64,000 nucleotides of DNA from Bradyrhizobium glycinis (GCF_016031655.1 NZ_JACCHQ010000017.1:1-64000), one strand, 5' to 3'; positions 1 through 10,358 are shown, counted from the first letter of the stretch. Numbers and translations are program-made. Notes: a model not told the origin generated them from the letters alone.

Positions 1-210
1 CAGCTGGCGCGCCTGCCGCCGCCAGGTGAACACTTGTTGGGGTGTCAGCCCGTGTCGGCGGGCAACGTCGGAAACGACCGCGCCTGGGACCAGCGTCTCC
101 TCGACAATCCGGACCTTGTCGTCCTTGGAGAACCAACGGCGTCGTCCGGTCTCTGTGATCACCTCCAACCGGCCCGTTGCCACATCCGACTTAAGCGTAT
201 GGTCAAGCAT
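1..210 (-). CDS. tnpA: IS66 TnpA-like transposase accessory protein, partial
   Basis: Seventy residues are visible from ATG at 210 to the window edge. The sequence has the helix-turn-helix layout of IS66/IS3 OrfA proteins: a WFSKDDKVRIVEE stretch followed by the second helix pair with VSDVARRHGLTPQQVFTWRR. These proteins bind DNA and are needed for transposition, though the catalytic subunit is TnpC. The C-terminus is missing only because the window ends. Confidence 0.75.
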   Translation of the reverse strand, partial: MLDHTLKSDVATGRLEVITETGRRRWFSKDDKVRIVEETLVPGAVVSDVARRHGLTPQQVFTWRRQARQL

Positions 211-294
211 AGACACGAGCCGATCCCTTCAAAGAGATCGTGAACCTCGCTTATCCTTCACGCCACGAGAAGGTGGGATCAAAACGACGCTTAC
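1..294 (-). mobile_element. IS66-family insertion sequence, left end (cut by window edge)
   Basis: The 210-1 minus-strand reading frame is the start of an IS66 TnpA protein. Outside it, the minus strand at 294 begins GTAAGCG, the usual terminal sequence of IS66 elements, which places the element boundary at about 294. The rest of the element lies off the window. From 296 to 460 there is no recognisable gene, although an open stretch running to 431 may be the tail of a gene cut by the insertion. Confidence 0.65.
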
Positions 295-460
295 TTTCGC
301 TGGACTACCGCTTCTTCATCGAGGGCGGCCAGCTGCTGATTGAAGCCCGCTGGTCGCCCGTCAGGTGGCTAAACGCCATTAACTCAGAGAAACGGATGAT
401 CGGCTGGGCTTGGACGATCTTCTACAAGTAGCTTACGAGGGCATGAGAGAGGGGTAGGAG

Positions 461-1097
461 ATGGCATACATAGCCACCGTTATTCCGATCATGATTGCCT
501 CGCCGGGCGACGTTCTGAACGAACGTAACGTTGCTCGGGAGATCATCAGTGCCTGGAACTATCGACAAAGACGATCTTAACATCCGTTTGCTGGGAGACT
601 CATTCCTCGCCGGACCTAGGTGATCGTGCGCAAACATTGATCAACGATCGCGTGCTGAAAGACTGGGATCTTCTGGTTGGAATATTCTGGACAAGACTGA
701 GCACTCCAACGGGGACTTCTGCTAGCGGGTCCGTTGAAGAGATCGAAAAACACATCGCCGCCGGCAAGCCCGCGACGGCTTATATTTCAAACACGCCCGT
801 TGCGCTCAACAGCATCGATCTAGCGCAGTATGAGGCAAAGAAGTTCCGCAAGTGGTGAAGGCAAAGGGCTGATCGCCACATACGACAATCTGCCCGACTT
901 CAAGCGGGCCTTTACGCGGGACCTGCAAATCAATCTGTACAAGAACCCTTCCTTAATCGGGGCTGCGCGGTCAATTGGGATCGGCGAATGGACCCGCGGG
1001 ATTACCAGGAATACAGGATCACGCCGAAGGTCTGTCGAGTGAAGCTAAGGAACTACTACGCGAAGCGGCGGCCGATCGAAACGGTCACGGTAAAATG
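461..1097 (+). pseudogene. DUF4062 domain protein, frameshifted
   Basis: The N-terminus at 461 (MAYIATVIPIMIASPGDV) matches the start of DUF4062 proteins. The expected continuation is found in other frames: WETHSSPDLGD near 590, DLLVGIFWTRL near 670, the GSVEEIEKHIAAGKPA block near 730, GLIATYDNLPDF near 870 and a C-terminal LSSEAKELLREAA near 1040. At least three frame changes (about 565-590, 845 and 1000) break the gene. DUF4062 proteins resemble TIR/nucleotide-binding folds and are often N-terminal parts of conflict proteins, so this may be a dead defence gene. Confidence 0.7.
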
Positions 1098-1398
1098 AAG
1101 GTAGGCGTCGCCCCTGGCCCGTCTGACCCTTCCCCGGATGGGTTCATTCCGGACACTGACCGGCTTGCTTTCGATCAAGCTGTTGCCGCAGTTAGGCTAT
1201 TCGCCTCCGCCGATTTATTTCTCGCCCCATTCAAGCGGGTTCGTCGACGCGGCCTATCCAACCTTGCGGCGGAACGGGCGGAAGATCTTCAGGACGTTGC
1301 GGTCTTCTTCGACCAGCCTTTTGCAAAGATTTGAGCGCGCTGGTCAGAGGCTCGTTTTGCCCTTCTTATGATCGCGCGAGCCGCATGAATCCGCCCGG
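1098..1398. other. Intergenic, no gene seen
   Basis: Short open frames are present on both strands but none resembles a known family or has a convincing ribosome binding site. Confidence 0.4.
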
Positions 1399-2187
1399 CT
1401 ACGATCGGACCAAATCGTCTGAATCGGAAGCGTTTTTCAACCTGGATGTGGTTTCGGTCAGAGCGGAGAGTGCAGTTTGCATTTTGTCAGGCTGCGAACT
1501 GAGCGTACTCTCAAGATGTTCCCGGTCCCTCTCGATGGTGCGATCAAGTGACGAACCATATATCGCAGCAATCGCAATCTCCTTGGCCAAGCGCGTGTAG
1601 CTCTGCCACATCAGATAAAACATCAGTGGCGGGACCTGACGATTCGCGAGCATCTCATTGCAGCGTGATCCCGCATTTTCGATCGCCCACCATTGCTGCG
1701 CGAGGGCTACCAAGCGTCGGAAGTCTCGTCCCGTTCGGCTGAACTTGTTAGGATCGACGCCGGCGAGGAACGCGCAGCGATCGAGCCAATTCAGGCCCGC
1801 GATGATTGCGGTCGGATAATCGACAAGGGGAACGCCTTTGAACTCGACAACGGTATCTTCGTGCCGAGGTAGCCTGAGAAAGGCGTCCATCATTTCGGCC
1901 TGGCGCACGGCACTAACCAGAAGATCTACGTCGCGCCTCGGCACCATCATGACGTAGCGGCAGGCTTCAAGCCGAGTGTGCTTCCAAATTGCTCGAACGT
2001 TTCCACCGGCGTCATTCAGCGTGCGGTTGCACGCCGGATAGACAATCCGCCCCTCATCTGTCTCTTTCAGGTACCATGGAAGCAGCTTGTCAAGAGCCGA
2101 CAGCAACGCCAAAGGTTCAAAGAGATTGTCCAGAGCCTCTTTGGCTGACGGCAACACTGGCTTCTTTGATCGTCCCCATCCGAACAT
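1399..2187 (-). CDS. Hypothetical protein, 262 aa
   Basis: An uninterrupted ORF starts with ATG at 2187, preceded on the minus strand by a GGGGGCGA Shine-Dalgarno-like sequence. I do not recognise the family. The protein is soluble, mostly helical and rich in W/R, with no signal peptide or clear membrane span. The C-terminal quarter is charged and may form a coiled coil. It stands alone between a broken DUF4062 gene and an empty stretch, so context gives no function. Confidence 0.6.
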   Translation of the reverse strand: MFGWGRSKKPVLPSAKEALDNLFEPLALLSALDKLLPWYLKETDEGRIVYPACNRTLNDAGGNVRAIWKHTRLEACRYVMMVPRRDVDLLVSAVRQAEMMDAFLRLPRHEDTVVEFKGVPLVDYPTAIIAGLNWLDRCAFLAGVDPNKFSRTGRDFRRLVALAQQWWAIENAGSRCNEMLANRQVPPLMFYLMWQSYTRLAKEIAIAAIYGSSLDRTIERDREHLESTLSSQPDKMQTALSALTETTSRLKNASDSDDLVRS

Positions 2188-2843
2188 CGTAGTCGCCCCC
2201 TGCTGCGCCGATTAGACCCTGGCATGCCCGAGCATGCAACCCGCCGCCGCCGATCTCGCCGCTGAATTTGTCCAGACCGCCCCTGAGTTCGTCAAAGCGT
2301 TGTTAATCGCTCATCTGCGGGGCTGGCGGGCGCCTGGCGCGCAGCTGTCCCGCCCGCGCGCGATCAGATGCTGCTTGCCTCGCGCGTCACGCAGCATGCG
2401 GTTTTCCTCGTGAGATCGGCCTACGAGTATGAGTTTCGACTAAATGAGCTGCTTCCGAGACGAAAAACGGCGCGCTTGCCATGCGATGCTTCACCTTCTT
2501 CGATTCCCCCACGGGATTGGCGGGCTGCGAAATCCGGTTGGGTTTGCCTCCGTTGCCGGGCCGCGCTTCTTGGAGCACTTGGCGCATGACTGAAGAGCCT
2601 TCACCAGAGGTGATCTTGCAGGACCTCAGGTCGAGACACGAGCTTGGCCGTCTGCTGGAGCCAAGCCGTGCACCTCAGCCATTGCGGACGACCGCACCCG
2701 CCCGCGCGAAGGAGTCTTCGCGACAGCCAGAACCGGCGCGCAAATAAGGCCGCGTCTTTCGAGAGCCGACACAGTGGCCGCTCTCGTGAAGCTCCAGCCT
2801 CCTGGCGCGCTTACGCGCATTGCAAATGATTTCGAGGTCAATA
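2188..2843. other. Gap without a supported gene
   Basis: No recognisable coding region. A ribosome binding site (GAGGT, about 2834) for the next gene lies at its right end. Confidence 0.4.
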
Positions 2844-3842
2844 ATGCCGTTCATTTATCGCCCTATGCTCAAGACGAAAACCGGCGAAGCGGTTGCGCTC
2901 CTTCAACTTCCAGCATCGCAGCGCGACAGGATCGAGCCTGTGTTCCACGTGGGGGAAAAGCCGCCCGCGACATTCGTAACGCGTATGACTGCAGCCTGGA
3001 CTGGACGCCGGTGTTTTATCGACGGCGCATTCAACTTCAACGTGACGGGTGGGCCGCAGGACTTCAACAGCATGATCAGAGCTCTGGTAGCCGCTGGTGT
3101 GCCTGCCGTCCCCGTGATCGAGATGGGTGCAACGCCGGCCTACAACCAGGTAGCCCGCTCTTACATTGGACGCGGCGGGCCTGGTCTGATGCTGAAGTGC
3201 ACGCCAAGCCAGCTTCCAGCCGCAACGGCGTTCGCACAGCGACAGCTGCAGCAACCAGAAACCGACATCGACCTGCTTGTTGACGCGGGTCACGTGGCCG
3301 AATTCGATCCCGGATCGTTTGCGGGCTACCTGAGCCAAATCCTCCAAGCTAATGTGCCCGGAAGCACTTGGCGGTCTGTTACGCTCGCGAGCTCATCGGC
3401 GCCCAAGGATTTTGGTCAGCTTGGTCCGGGGGTGACGGTGGTACCCCGAGTTGACTGGCTGACGTGGCGGAACCTTTCACAGCGTGGCAAGCCCGTCGAC
3501 TACGCGGACTTCGGAATATCTCACCGAGACCTAACTGAGCCGCCCGGCATGGCGATGGCGGCAGCAACGGTCAGCGTTCGTTACGCGGTCGACGACAACT
3601 GGGTCATGGTCAAAGGGAAACGCACTACCGGCGCGTCCGGTCTGCCCATGGGCGATCAGTACCGAGCGCATGCTCGGACGCTTGTTCGGCGAGGTGATTT
3701 CGGCGGTTTGCCCGGCTGTTGGGGGGACCAGCGAATATCAATGATCGCAAGCAATCCTGGCGTCAGCGCCGGCGGCAGACCGCAATGGGTCGAGATCAAC
3801 GCCAACCGACATTTTGCTCTGATCGTCGACCGACTTCCTTAA
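2844..3842 (+). CDS. Beta family protein (sce7725 type)
   Basis: The 332-residue product starts MPFIYRPMLKTK at 2844, 6 nt after GAGGT; the longer frame from 2820 has no such site. The sequence fits the 'beta family' (T4 beta-protein-like/sce7725) proteins: an N-terminal YRP-K-GE segment, a central V-P-VIEMG block, and a C-terminal W-E-NA-RH element. The biochemical role of the family is not established. The next gene, on the opposite strand, belongs to the sce7726 family, the usual genomic partner, so the two probably work together. The 3' ends overlap by about 105 nt. Confidence 0.75.
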   Translation: MPFIYRPMLKTKTGEAVALLQLPASQRDRIEPVFHVGEKPPATFVTRMTAAWTGRRCFIDGAFNFNVTGGPQDFNSMIRALVAAGVPAVPVIEMGATPAYNQVARSYIGRGGPGLMLKCTPSQLPAATAFAQRQLQQPETDIDLLVDAGHVAEFDPGSFAGYLSQILQANVPGSTWRSVTLASSSAPKDFGQLGPGVTVVPRVDWLTWRNLSQRGKPVDYADFGISHRDLTEPPGMAMAAATVSVRYAVDDNWVMVKGKRTTGASGLPMGDQYRAHARTLVRRGDFGGLPGCWGDQRISMIASNPGVSAGGRPQWVEINANRHFALIVDRLP

Positions 3843-4400
3843 CCAACTAGTACGCTCCTTTAGCGCTCCACGCACCTCAAACCTGAGGAGCTCGATCGGA
3901 AGTTCCGAAGCCAAGCGGCGGTACAGCTTGTCCGCGACTACACTGCGAAATCCCTTAACGAGCCCGTGGCGCTCCAAGATCGCCACGGCCTCTGGTCGCC
4001 AAAGCAAACGAGCAACCTGCAGGGCATCAACGCCCGGATTTCCATAGCTCGGCCGATCTTGCTGCAGACGCACTGCCAGACCATTTGCCATGCTGGCGAT
4101 CATTACTCCCCACCAATCGGGGATAAGTGCCGACGCTTTTTTCGAATGATGATCGGCAACGACCAAAGTGACGCGATCGAAAACCTGGCTGTAGAGCTCC
4201 TGCTGAGCCGGCAGCCGCGCGAGCGTGTCGCGGGCGCTTTTTATCTCGTAGCCGGAAAGCTCTCCATTTATTACCGCAATGTCGACGCGGACGGAGCCAG
4301 CCCAAATGCCCATCTCCTCGACGATGCGCGTTCGTCCATCACCGCGGTGTTGTTCATCGAGATCTCGCCGCAGAGCCTGTCGGACGTCGAAATCTCTCAT
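3738..4400 (-). CDS. sce7726 family protein, PD-(D/E)XK-like
   Basis: This 220-residue protein has the sce7726 signature: an N-terminal segment ending in IVEEMGIWAGSVRVDIAVI, then a GYEIKSARDTLARL block. The D...(11)...E-I-K spacing (VDIAVINGELSGYEIKS) fits a PD-(D/E)XK nuclease core, which is inference from the motif. The remainder is helical with R/K-rich segments. It is convergent with the sce7725-type gene and overlaps its 3' end, an arrangement that would couple the two transcripts antagonistically if both are expressed. Confidence 0.75.
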   Translation of the reverse strand: MRDFDVRQALRRDLDEQHRGDGRTRIVEEMGIWAGSVRVDIAVINGELSGYEIKSARDTLARLPAQQELYSQVFDRVTLVVADHHSKKASALIPDWWGVMIASMANGLAVRLQQDRPSYGNPGVDALQVARLLWRPEAVAILERHGLVKGFRSVVADKLYRRLASELPIELLRFEVRGALKERTSWLRKSVDDQSKMSVGVDLDPLRSAAGADARIACDH

Positions 4401-5891
4401 CTGGGGGTTCCCGTCGCGCCCTAAGCGGACTACACTAGCGCACGTAGGACCAGTCTACAACACAGCTGTTAACGCCTGGGTTCTGCATTCCGATAATCAG
4501 GGCGCTTTCGAGACAAAGCGCGGGCCAAGGCCCCCCCGCCCAGCCAACTGTCGTTCACGAGGTCCGCTGGCAGGTGGCTGCGCATACTAATTTTTTCGAT
4601 CGCGTTCGCCAGTTGCTGAGGAAAACCTGCTCCATTCGGCCGTGTTTTCTGCAACACCGATTTGGTTGCCAGCCACAGGTTCCCTGCCACTCTTCGCAGC
4701 TCGCGACGTAGCGCGTCGGCGCCACGACGGCAGCTGTGGTTGTCGGTTCGGAACGGATCGGCGTGTCTGCAACTCCGAGAAATCCTGATGTCTCCTCGCG
4801 GAGATCTCATCGGCAGCCTCGATCCTCAAGCTTGTCGGGAACCGCCACCGCTGCGGAAGGTGCGCCGACAGCTCCCGGTGACGTTCGATAGCGACCAAGA
4901 TCGCTCACGCTCGGCTGCCGCAGCGCCCGGGAAGGCAACTGAGAGAGCGGCAAGGTGAGCGAGCGCCGTTCGGCCGTCAGCGGCGCGGAAGAGTGGGGAT
5001 GAGGCTCGCTTTCGGTAGGCTTGACAACGCCCCGTTGCGTGGTGTAGGCGCCCCAAGCTATGACGATCCCCGCAATCCCCGTCGGGTAGTAGGGCCAGCC
5101 TACCCCGCCTGTTCTGCGGCTAGACGGGCATCGTCGCAGCGCAATTCAAGTCGGCACAGCGGGCGTCGCCGCCAGGTTCTATGAGCCAGGTCCGACCGGT
5201 CGAAGGCGCGAAAGCGGAAGGTGCCGCAGACGCCCGTCGGCGTGGAGGTTAGCAGCGAAACTCACAAACGATCAGTCGCTTTCGAAAAACTTAAGGTCGG
5301 CGGGGGCAGTCGGTATTACGTCGCGAAGCTGCTGAAGACAATCATGGCTGCGTTCTCGTCACGGTGAGGAAAAGCCCTGCCCGTCCTCCAGAAGAACAGA
5401 TAGAAGAGGGCAGTCGCTGGCGTTTTTCGGATGGAAACCGCGGCCTTACGCCGCCCGAAGGTGTAGTGTCTCAGGAGGGCTTCCTTGAAGTCCTCCGCAA
5501 CAGTTTCTAGGGGGCTGAAAGCATGGTGGCTGCCATGCCTATGATTTCCCGCGTTCGTTGTCCCCAGATCCAATTCCAGCATGCTCTTGCCGCATGTTGG
5601 TGGCGCACTTTCTTGAGGTTCGGACGATTTCCTGCATCGCACAGTCATCGCGCAACGAAATACACCTCAGACGAGGGCGGCGGATCGAGGCGAAGAACTG
5701 CGCCATCCGCCCCATGGTGCGTGAGTTCTGATGGCCGCTCTGGCTCCGGCGCCGGAGCCGCGCCTGGCGCGGCAAGGCACTGAAACACCTCCTCTGAAGC
5801 AAGGCGGAAAAAATCGTCTCGTGTCCGATGAAGCGCTATTGCTTTCGTCCAACCTCTGCGGTTGATTTTCACGCCTGGAGGGAGGGGAGCC
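4401..5891. other. 1.5 kb with no supported gene
   Basis: Open frames on both strands are short and overlap one another. A coherent-looking minus-strand segment near 4480-4730 (about 80 residues, no usable start) and one near 5316-5520 may be remains of decayed genes, but neither could be assigned to a family. Confidence 0.35.
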
Positions 5892-6200
5892 ATGGGGATT
5901 TTTTCAGGCGAAAGGTGGGAACGGACATTTCGGCTGCGAAGCCATCAGGGCGTAGGCCGCGGGTTTCTTTCTGTCCTGTTTTGGCTTTGGGGCACTGCCG
6001 GACTGCTGTTCAACGCCGGATCCTTGATGGGCTTGACCGGCTCTATCGGGGTGGGAACGTCGGCGTATCTCGCAGCCACGAGCCTAATCTGGATCGGCGG
6101 CATGTTGTTATTCGGGATCGGCGCCCTGCTATCGCATCTCGACTTCGATGGCGAACGACCGCTACAGCCGGACGCCGCCGATATCCACATTTCGCGCTGA
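5892..6200 (+). CDS. Small membrane protein, 102 aa
   Basis: ATG at 5892 follows a strong GGAGGGAGGGGAG ribosome binding site by 3 nt, which supports this start over the upstream one. After a basic N-terminus (GERWERTFRLR) there are two hydrophobic spans at about residues 25-45 and 57-80, so an inner-membrane protein with both ends in the cytoplasm is likely. No family recognised. Confidence 0.5.
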   Translation: MGIFSGERWERTFRLRSHQGVGRGFLSVLFWLWGTAGLLFNAGSLMGLTGSIGVGTSAYLAATSLIWIGGMLLFGIGALLSHLDFDGERPLQPDAADIHISR

Positions 6201-6292
6201 TCGGATGACAAAGCGCTTTCCTTCTGCGGTGAGGTAGTCACCAACCGCACCCTAGATGACCACATTCAGACTACGCACCGCCTGATCCCAGG

Positions 6293-6520
6293 ATGAAACT
6301 CACAGCCGGACGTTCCTTCGCCAACCCGGAAGCGGCACGCAAGCTGGTCGAACTCGCTGCCCACATCGAACCGGTTCAAGACGGCCGGATCCACATCGAG
6401 AAGGTCAACGCGCCCTTCCTTCTACACGCTCAAGGCTAGCGGCGCGGAGCTCGGCGCCGGGATCAAGCATGCAAATGCTGAAGCCTGACTTTGGGGCCGT
6501 CGGCCGTCGTATCGACTGGC
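6293..6520 (+). pseudogene. Small conserved rhizobial protein, frameshifted
   Basis: From ATG at 6293 the frame reads MKLTAGRSFANPEAARKLVE...VQDGRIHIEKVNAPF and stops at 6439. The continuation expected for this family (YTLKASGAELGAGIKHA) is in the next frame from about 6419, so one base change at about 6418 breaks it. The family is a short protein of unknown function common in rhizobial accessory DNA. Confidence 0.45.
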
Positions 6521-7508
6521 ACGACGAACGGGTCGCATGGGGCCGGCATCTCGCAGAAGATAAGCCCATGACTGCGCGCGAAATCGCGGCGGATATCGGC
6601 CTTGCCGCGACCCAGAGCCGCGCATTTCTGAATTGTGCAAGCGCTGCAATATCGACCTGTTCGGACAGGGCGGACGACCGCGGGAGGAAGGTGAAACGCG
6701 CGTTTATCGCATCGGCGTTCAGGGTCGCAATTCCGGCCTTCTCGCGCCTTGCGGCGCGCCATTCGCTTGACGAAGGCCGGATCGCTGAAAGGATTCTTAA
6801 TGCCGCGCTCGAAACCGGCGAACCCCTCTGCGAAAACCTTCTGGATTTGGAGATCGAGCAAGGACGCCGGGCGAATGGGGTAAGCGCTTGTAACTTAGAT
6901 ACCGTCGCCGCTGACGACTTCGGAGAGTCTGAATTTACGCATGTCCCAGGGACCGATTGTCTTTTGTGGGCTTGCCGGACAATGACCTTCCAGAACGCTA
7001 TGCGGAGCTTCGGCCCGATGTCGTCCATGCATCGCTTCTGGGATCGCCGCGCGCGCCGGGATATCACCACGACGACACGGTCATTTTTGCCAGCCGTGAC
7101 GAGCATCAGCCGCCGCGGAAGTGGAACGGCGACGATCAGTTCTATGATCCGGACCCGGCGGACGTCGGCTGACGCCCCTTCGGAGGCAACACCTTGTCCA
7201 CGATCCGGCCCATTTCGATCAGGAGTTTCCGGATGTCTTCGGCGTCATCGCTGATCGATGCGACGGCTATCAGCGTCCGCAGGTGAATCAAAGCTTCGCG
7301 CTCTGTCATCGGGACAGCCCCCTGTTCTGCGATAGAATTCCGATAGTATCGCCGATCTGGACACCCGCCAACCGATCGTGGCGCGAGGCGCGAACAGGGA
7401 ACGACGCGCTCCGGCCGGACAAAAGTCGATGTCGTCGCCGGGATATCCCGGCCAAGGTTCTTTTCTCACGAGCCTAGAACATCCCGATTGCCGACCGGGT
7501 GATCGAAG
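6521..7508. other. Unresolved, possibly decayed coding DNA
   Basis: Long open frames exist on both strands (plus 6469-7254, minus 6405-7106), together with a short plus frame ending at 7172. They overlap, none has a recognisable family or a good start, and I cannot say which, if any, is real. From 7173 to 7508 nothing is visible. Confidence 0.25.
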
Positions 7509-7799
7509 TCAGGGGGCGACGTTTAACGTCAAAATTGCGATGACCGCCGCCACAACGGCGACAGTCATAGTAACGGTTTCAAAACCGATCCCCCAGTCGC
7601 TGCCCTCACCAAACGCCCACCACAAAAGAACCAATCCAAAAAGAATGCAGGCGCACCCGTTAACGCCAACGCGATAAGCTCTTAGATCGACAATTACACC
7701 GAAAACGAAGAAGGAAACGAGAATAGCCGCTCCCAAAAGAAGAAGCGCTCCTCCTGTCATGATAGTCAAAATGTTCGAACCCGTTTTGTGTCCAGGCAT
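7509..7799 (-). CDS. Small membrane protein, 96 aa
   Basis: The ORF starts at 7799 (MPGHKTGSNIL) and encodes three hydrophobic spans at about residues 10-36, 46-63 and 72-93. It is preceded by a purine-rich CCCAGG stretch. No known family; the composition is that of a small inner-membrane protein. Confidence 0.45.
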   Translation of the reverse strand: MPGHKTGSNILTIMTGGALLLLGAAILVSFFVFGVIVDLRAYRVGVNGCACILFGLVLLWWAFGEGSDWGIGFETVTMTVAVVAAVIAILTLNVAP

Positions 7800-8269
7800 C
7801 CTGGGGTACTCCCATCTAAGTTGATCAGGTCGAAGATATGTCGCGATACAACTTCTGAGAGCAGTCGCACCGTGCTGAATGTCGAGAGCCCTTTTCTGTC
7901 AAAAGCGGGTGGAAGCCGCGAACGTTGAGGGCCATCGCGCACTTGCTCGCCGGACTATCGCGGCATGCTGCAGTTCCAGAATTAACCCGCAGCGGCAACA
8001 TCAAGCTTAATGCGAAGGTTTGATTGCAGCGGCGCCCTAGAGAGCCAACTTCCGCACACCGGACATTGCCCGAACCCTAGGCGCAGCCGTCGCGCCCACA
8101 TACTCGGTGCGGCGGCTTCGTTCGATCGGTGCCAGCAAGCTATGCGCAAGTCGTTGTCAGCCGTTTTCAATGCCTGATTTTGGTTAATCTTGCTGACACT
8201 GTCGTCGGCTTCGGCGCATCGGCCTTGGAAAACAACAGATGTTCGCCTCCACTGAGTGGCCGCCTCTGC
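7800..8269. other. Gap without a supported gene
   Basis: No coding region that I can support on either strand. Confidence 0.35.
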
Positions 8270-8473
8270 CTATTCTGGGGCGAGCGTCGCAAGCGCGGCT
8301 TCGATCATCGTGATCTCTTGGTTGACAAAAGCGATAGCCTGTCCGGGATCGACGCCGGTAACGCTTACGAGCTGCCTTCGCAACTGCTGCCTATGCGCCA
8401 GAAGTCCTTCAAGCGCGTCACGATCTCTTAGTCTGATATAGCCGTCGACGATCAACTCAAGCGAACGCGACAT
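8270..8473 (-). CDS. Small conserved hypothetical, 67 aa
   Basis: The longer open frame to 8998 is low-complexity, but from ATG at 8473 the sequence resembles a small helical protein common in Bradyrhizobium: a start like SLELIVDGYIRLRDRDALE, then a HRQQLRRQL turn and a C-terminal helix with EITMIEAALATL. Function unknown. I chose the internal start because similarity to that family begins there. Confidence 0.5.
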   Translation of the reverse strand: MSRSLELIVDGYIRLRDRDALEGLLAHRQQLRRQLVSVTGVDPGQAIAFVNQEITMIEAALATLAPE

Positions 8474-8870
8474 GATCCTCTCAAACAAAAATGTTCCGTA
8501 ATGGGAGATGGATTGTACCAGAGCACGGCGCCAGCCCGCAGCGGCGCCGACGTGGAAACCTTGATCGGTAAGGCTAACGAGCAAACCTTGTTGTCGCTGA
8601 AGAATGGCAGCGCTCATCCTGACAGCAGCCGTGGAGGTGACGGTGTCTCGCGTAGACGCTGCCTTCGCGGCTAGGGGTCGCCGGCTCAAGAAGCGGCGGC
8701 CCCGCCGGCGCGGGGCGTGTCCTTTGCCGGCGGTCGGGCGTTCTTTCTGGAGCCGCGCGCAGGCAGACAATTTCAGTTCGAGACCGGGTCTAGGCTCAGC
8801 TTTCCCCTTAGACACGCTCCCACAGTGGTTTTTGCCGACGACAGCCATGTCGCCGTGATGATGTCCCTCC

Positions 8871-9031
8871 CTTCTGGAGGAGCAGCGGGGGAGCCGCGAC
8901 CGTGCCGCCGTCCGCGTCGGTCCCCGCCGGCGCCCGGTCGATGGTCGTCCCGTTTGGAGTGGCCGCTTCCGGAGGCGCAGCGGGGTGCCCCGACCCATGC
9001 CGCCGTCTGTACCGGTCCTCGCCGGCGCCCG
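8871..9031. repeat. Two-copy imperfect direct repeat, about 66 bp, 95-bp period
   Basis: Positions 8871-8936 and 8966-9031 are near-copies of one another, sharing GGAGG-GCAGCGGGG, GCCGCCGTC and CGCCGGCGCCCG in the same order and spacing. They lie in GC-rich DNA with no supported gene (8474-9113). Confidence 0.7.
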
Positions 9032-9113
9032 CGCTCCAGGTTACTGTTTGCGCATGATCGTTCCGGAAAACCGATTCACATTTTTTTCGGATCATACCGT
9101 AGGCAGCACAATA

Positions 9114-10358
9114 TCACTCGGAGTTCCGTTGATTGTTTGTATCGCGCGAAGCGGGTCCTGCTGGTCGGATAGTGACGAGCACGAATGCAAGGACGCTTAA
9201 AAATCCGCAGGCCACAAGCGCGGTCAAGGCTACGATCGTGCCATGGTGGGTTTGGGTGAAACTGAAGAAATATGGGGCAAACGACGCCATGGACAATCGA
9301 AAGCCATTGATCAACCCAATTCGACGTCCATAGCCGTTCTGCCCAAATATCGATAAAGGCAGCGCTCCGCGACAGATACTGTTTAGACCGGAGCTGAATC
9401 CAAGTAAAACGACGAAGACGGAAGCTCCCATAATGGAGTCCGAAGCCATTGCAACGACAGCCGTGGCCACGGAGAGCAGGACGGATGAGAGAATGGTGAG
9501 ATGAATTGCGCCCATCCTCTCGCTGAGCGAACTTGCAAAGAGCCGTATTAGGACCTGTGAAGGGCCGAATAGCGCTGAAATCATCGCTCCCCCCTGACCT
9601 AGGCCAATCGCAGAGAGGATTGGGATCATCTGGCCGAGGAGTGCCGAAAAAACAAAAGTGGTGAGCGAAAATCCGGTCGTTACCAATACAAGATCAACAG
9701 CTCTTGGGGAGCGCTGCGAGCCGACTTGCAAGTTCTCGCTATTGTTCTCGTTGTCCGCGCTTGGAGAGCGAAGGTCATGGGCGAATCCGATTAACGGCAG
9801 GGCAACAAAGATATTGCATCCTGCATAGAGGGCGAGAACTTCTCTCCAGGAGAGCACATTCAGAAGGAGGGACGTGAGCGGCCAAAATAGCGTGGACGAG
9901 AAGCCAACGATCAATGTCAACAGAATGATGTGTCGTCTTGCACGGAGCGCGTTCCGCTGCACAAGCAATACAAAGGCAGCCTCATAGAACAGAAAAGCAG
10001 ACGCGATTTGCATGCCAAACAGTGCTAGCATGAATACGATGATGTTCCAGGAAATAGCTGCTAATCCCAGACTAAGCGCCGCCGCCACCGAGGCGATCTT
10101 CATCGTTATGCCGGCGCCGTATCGGTCCATCAGAGAACCGGCGGGAAACGACATCAGCCCACTCGCAAATAGAGCAAAAGAAAACGATGCAAATATTGCT
10201 GCGTCTGAGATCGCGAAGTCGGCGGCGACGTGGCCCGCAACGACAGCTACGCAATAATACAGCGTGCCGTAGTTGATAATTTCGGCGCCGCCCAGTGCCG
10301 CGACAACAAGCTTGTCACTATTGCGGATGATCGCTGCCTCTCTTGGTTCTGTTCTCAT
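9114..10358 (-). CDS. MFS transporter
   Basis: The 414-residue protein has about 12 hydrophobic segments and a short charged loop with ENNSENLQ in the middle, as in major facilitator exporters/importers with a 6+6 layout. The conserved loop after TM2 is present as AGSLMDRYGAG, close to the MFS motif A (G-x-L-x-D-R-x-G). It is the last gene of a minus-strand set with a SelA-like enzyme and a methyltransferase upstream, so export of the product of that pathway is a reasonable guess. The gap to the methyltransferase is 124 nt. Confidence 0.85.
   Translation of the reverse strand: MRTEPREAAIIRNSDKLVVAALGGAEIINYGTLYYCVAVVAGHVAADFAISDAAIFASFSFALFASGLMSFPAGSLMDRYGAGITMKIASVAAALSLGLAAISWNIIVFMLALFGMQIASAFLFYEAAFVLLVQRNALRARRHIILLTLIVGFSSTLFWPLTSLLLNVLSWREVLALYAGCNIFVALPLIGFAHDLRSPSADNENNSENLQVGSQRSPRAVDLVLVTTGFSLTTFVFSALLGQMIPILSAIGLGQGGAMISALFGPSQVLIRLFASSLSERMGAIHLTILSSVLLSVATAVVAMASDSIMGASVFVVLLGFSSGLNSICRGALPLSIFGQNGYGRRIGLINGFRLSMASFAPYFFSFTQTHHGTIVALTALVACGFLSVLAFVLVTIRPAGPASRDTNNQRNSE

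Noticed and set aside
5260..5295. Possible tts box (CAGTCGCTTTCGAAAAACTT)
   Set aside because: Only part of the consensus matches and no type III effector gene follows.
6405..7106. Long minus-strand frame of 233 codons
   Set aside because: It overlaps a plus-strand frame, is serine/arginine rich and has no recognisable family; left as unresolved.
8474..8998. Extension of the small hypothetical to 242 codons
   Set aside because: The added part is low-complexity and arginine-rich over a direct repeat; only the C-terminal 67 codons resemble a protein.
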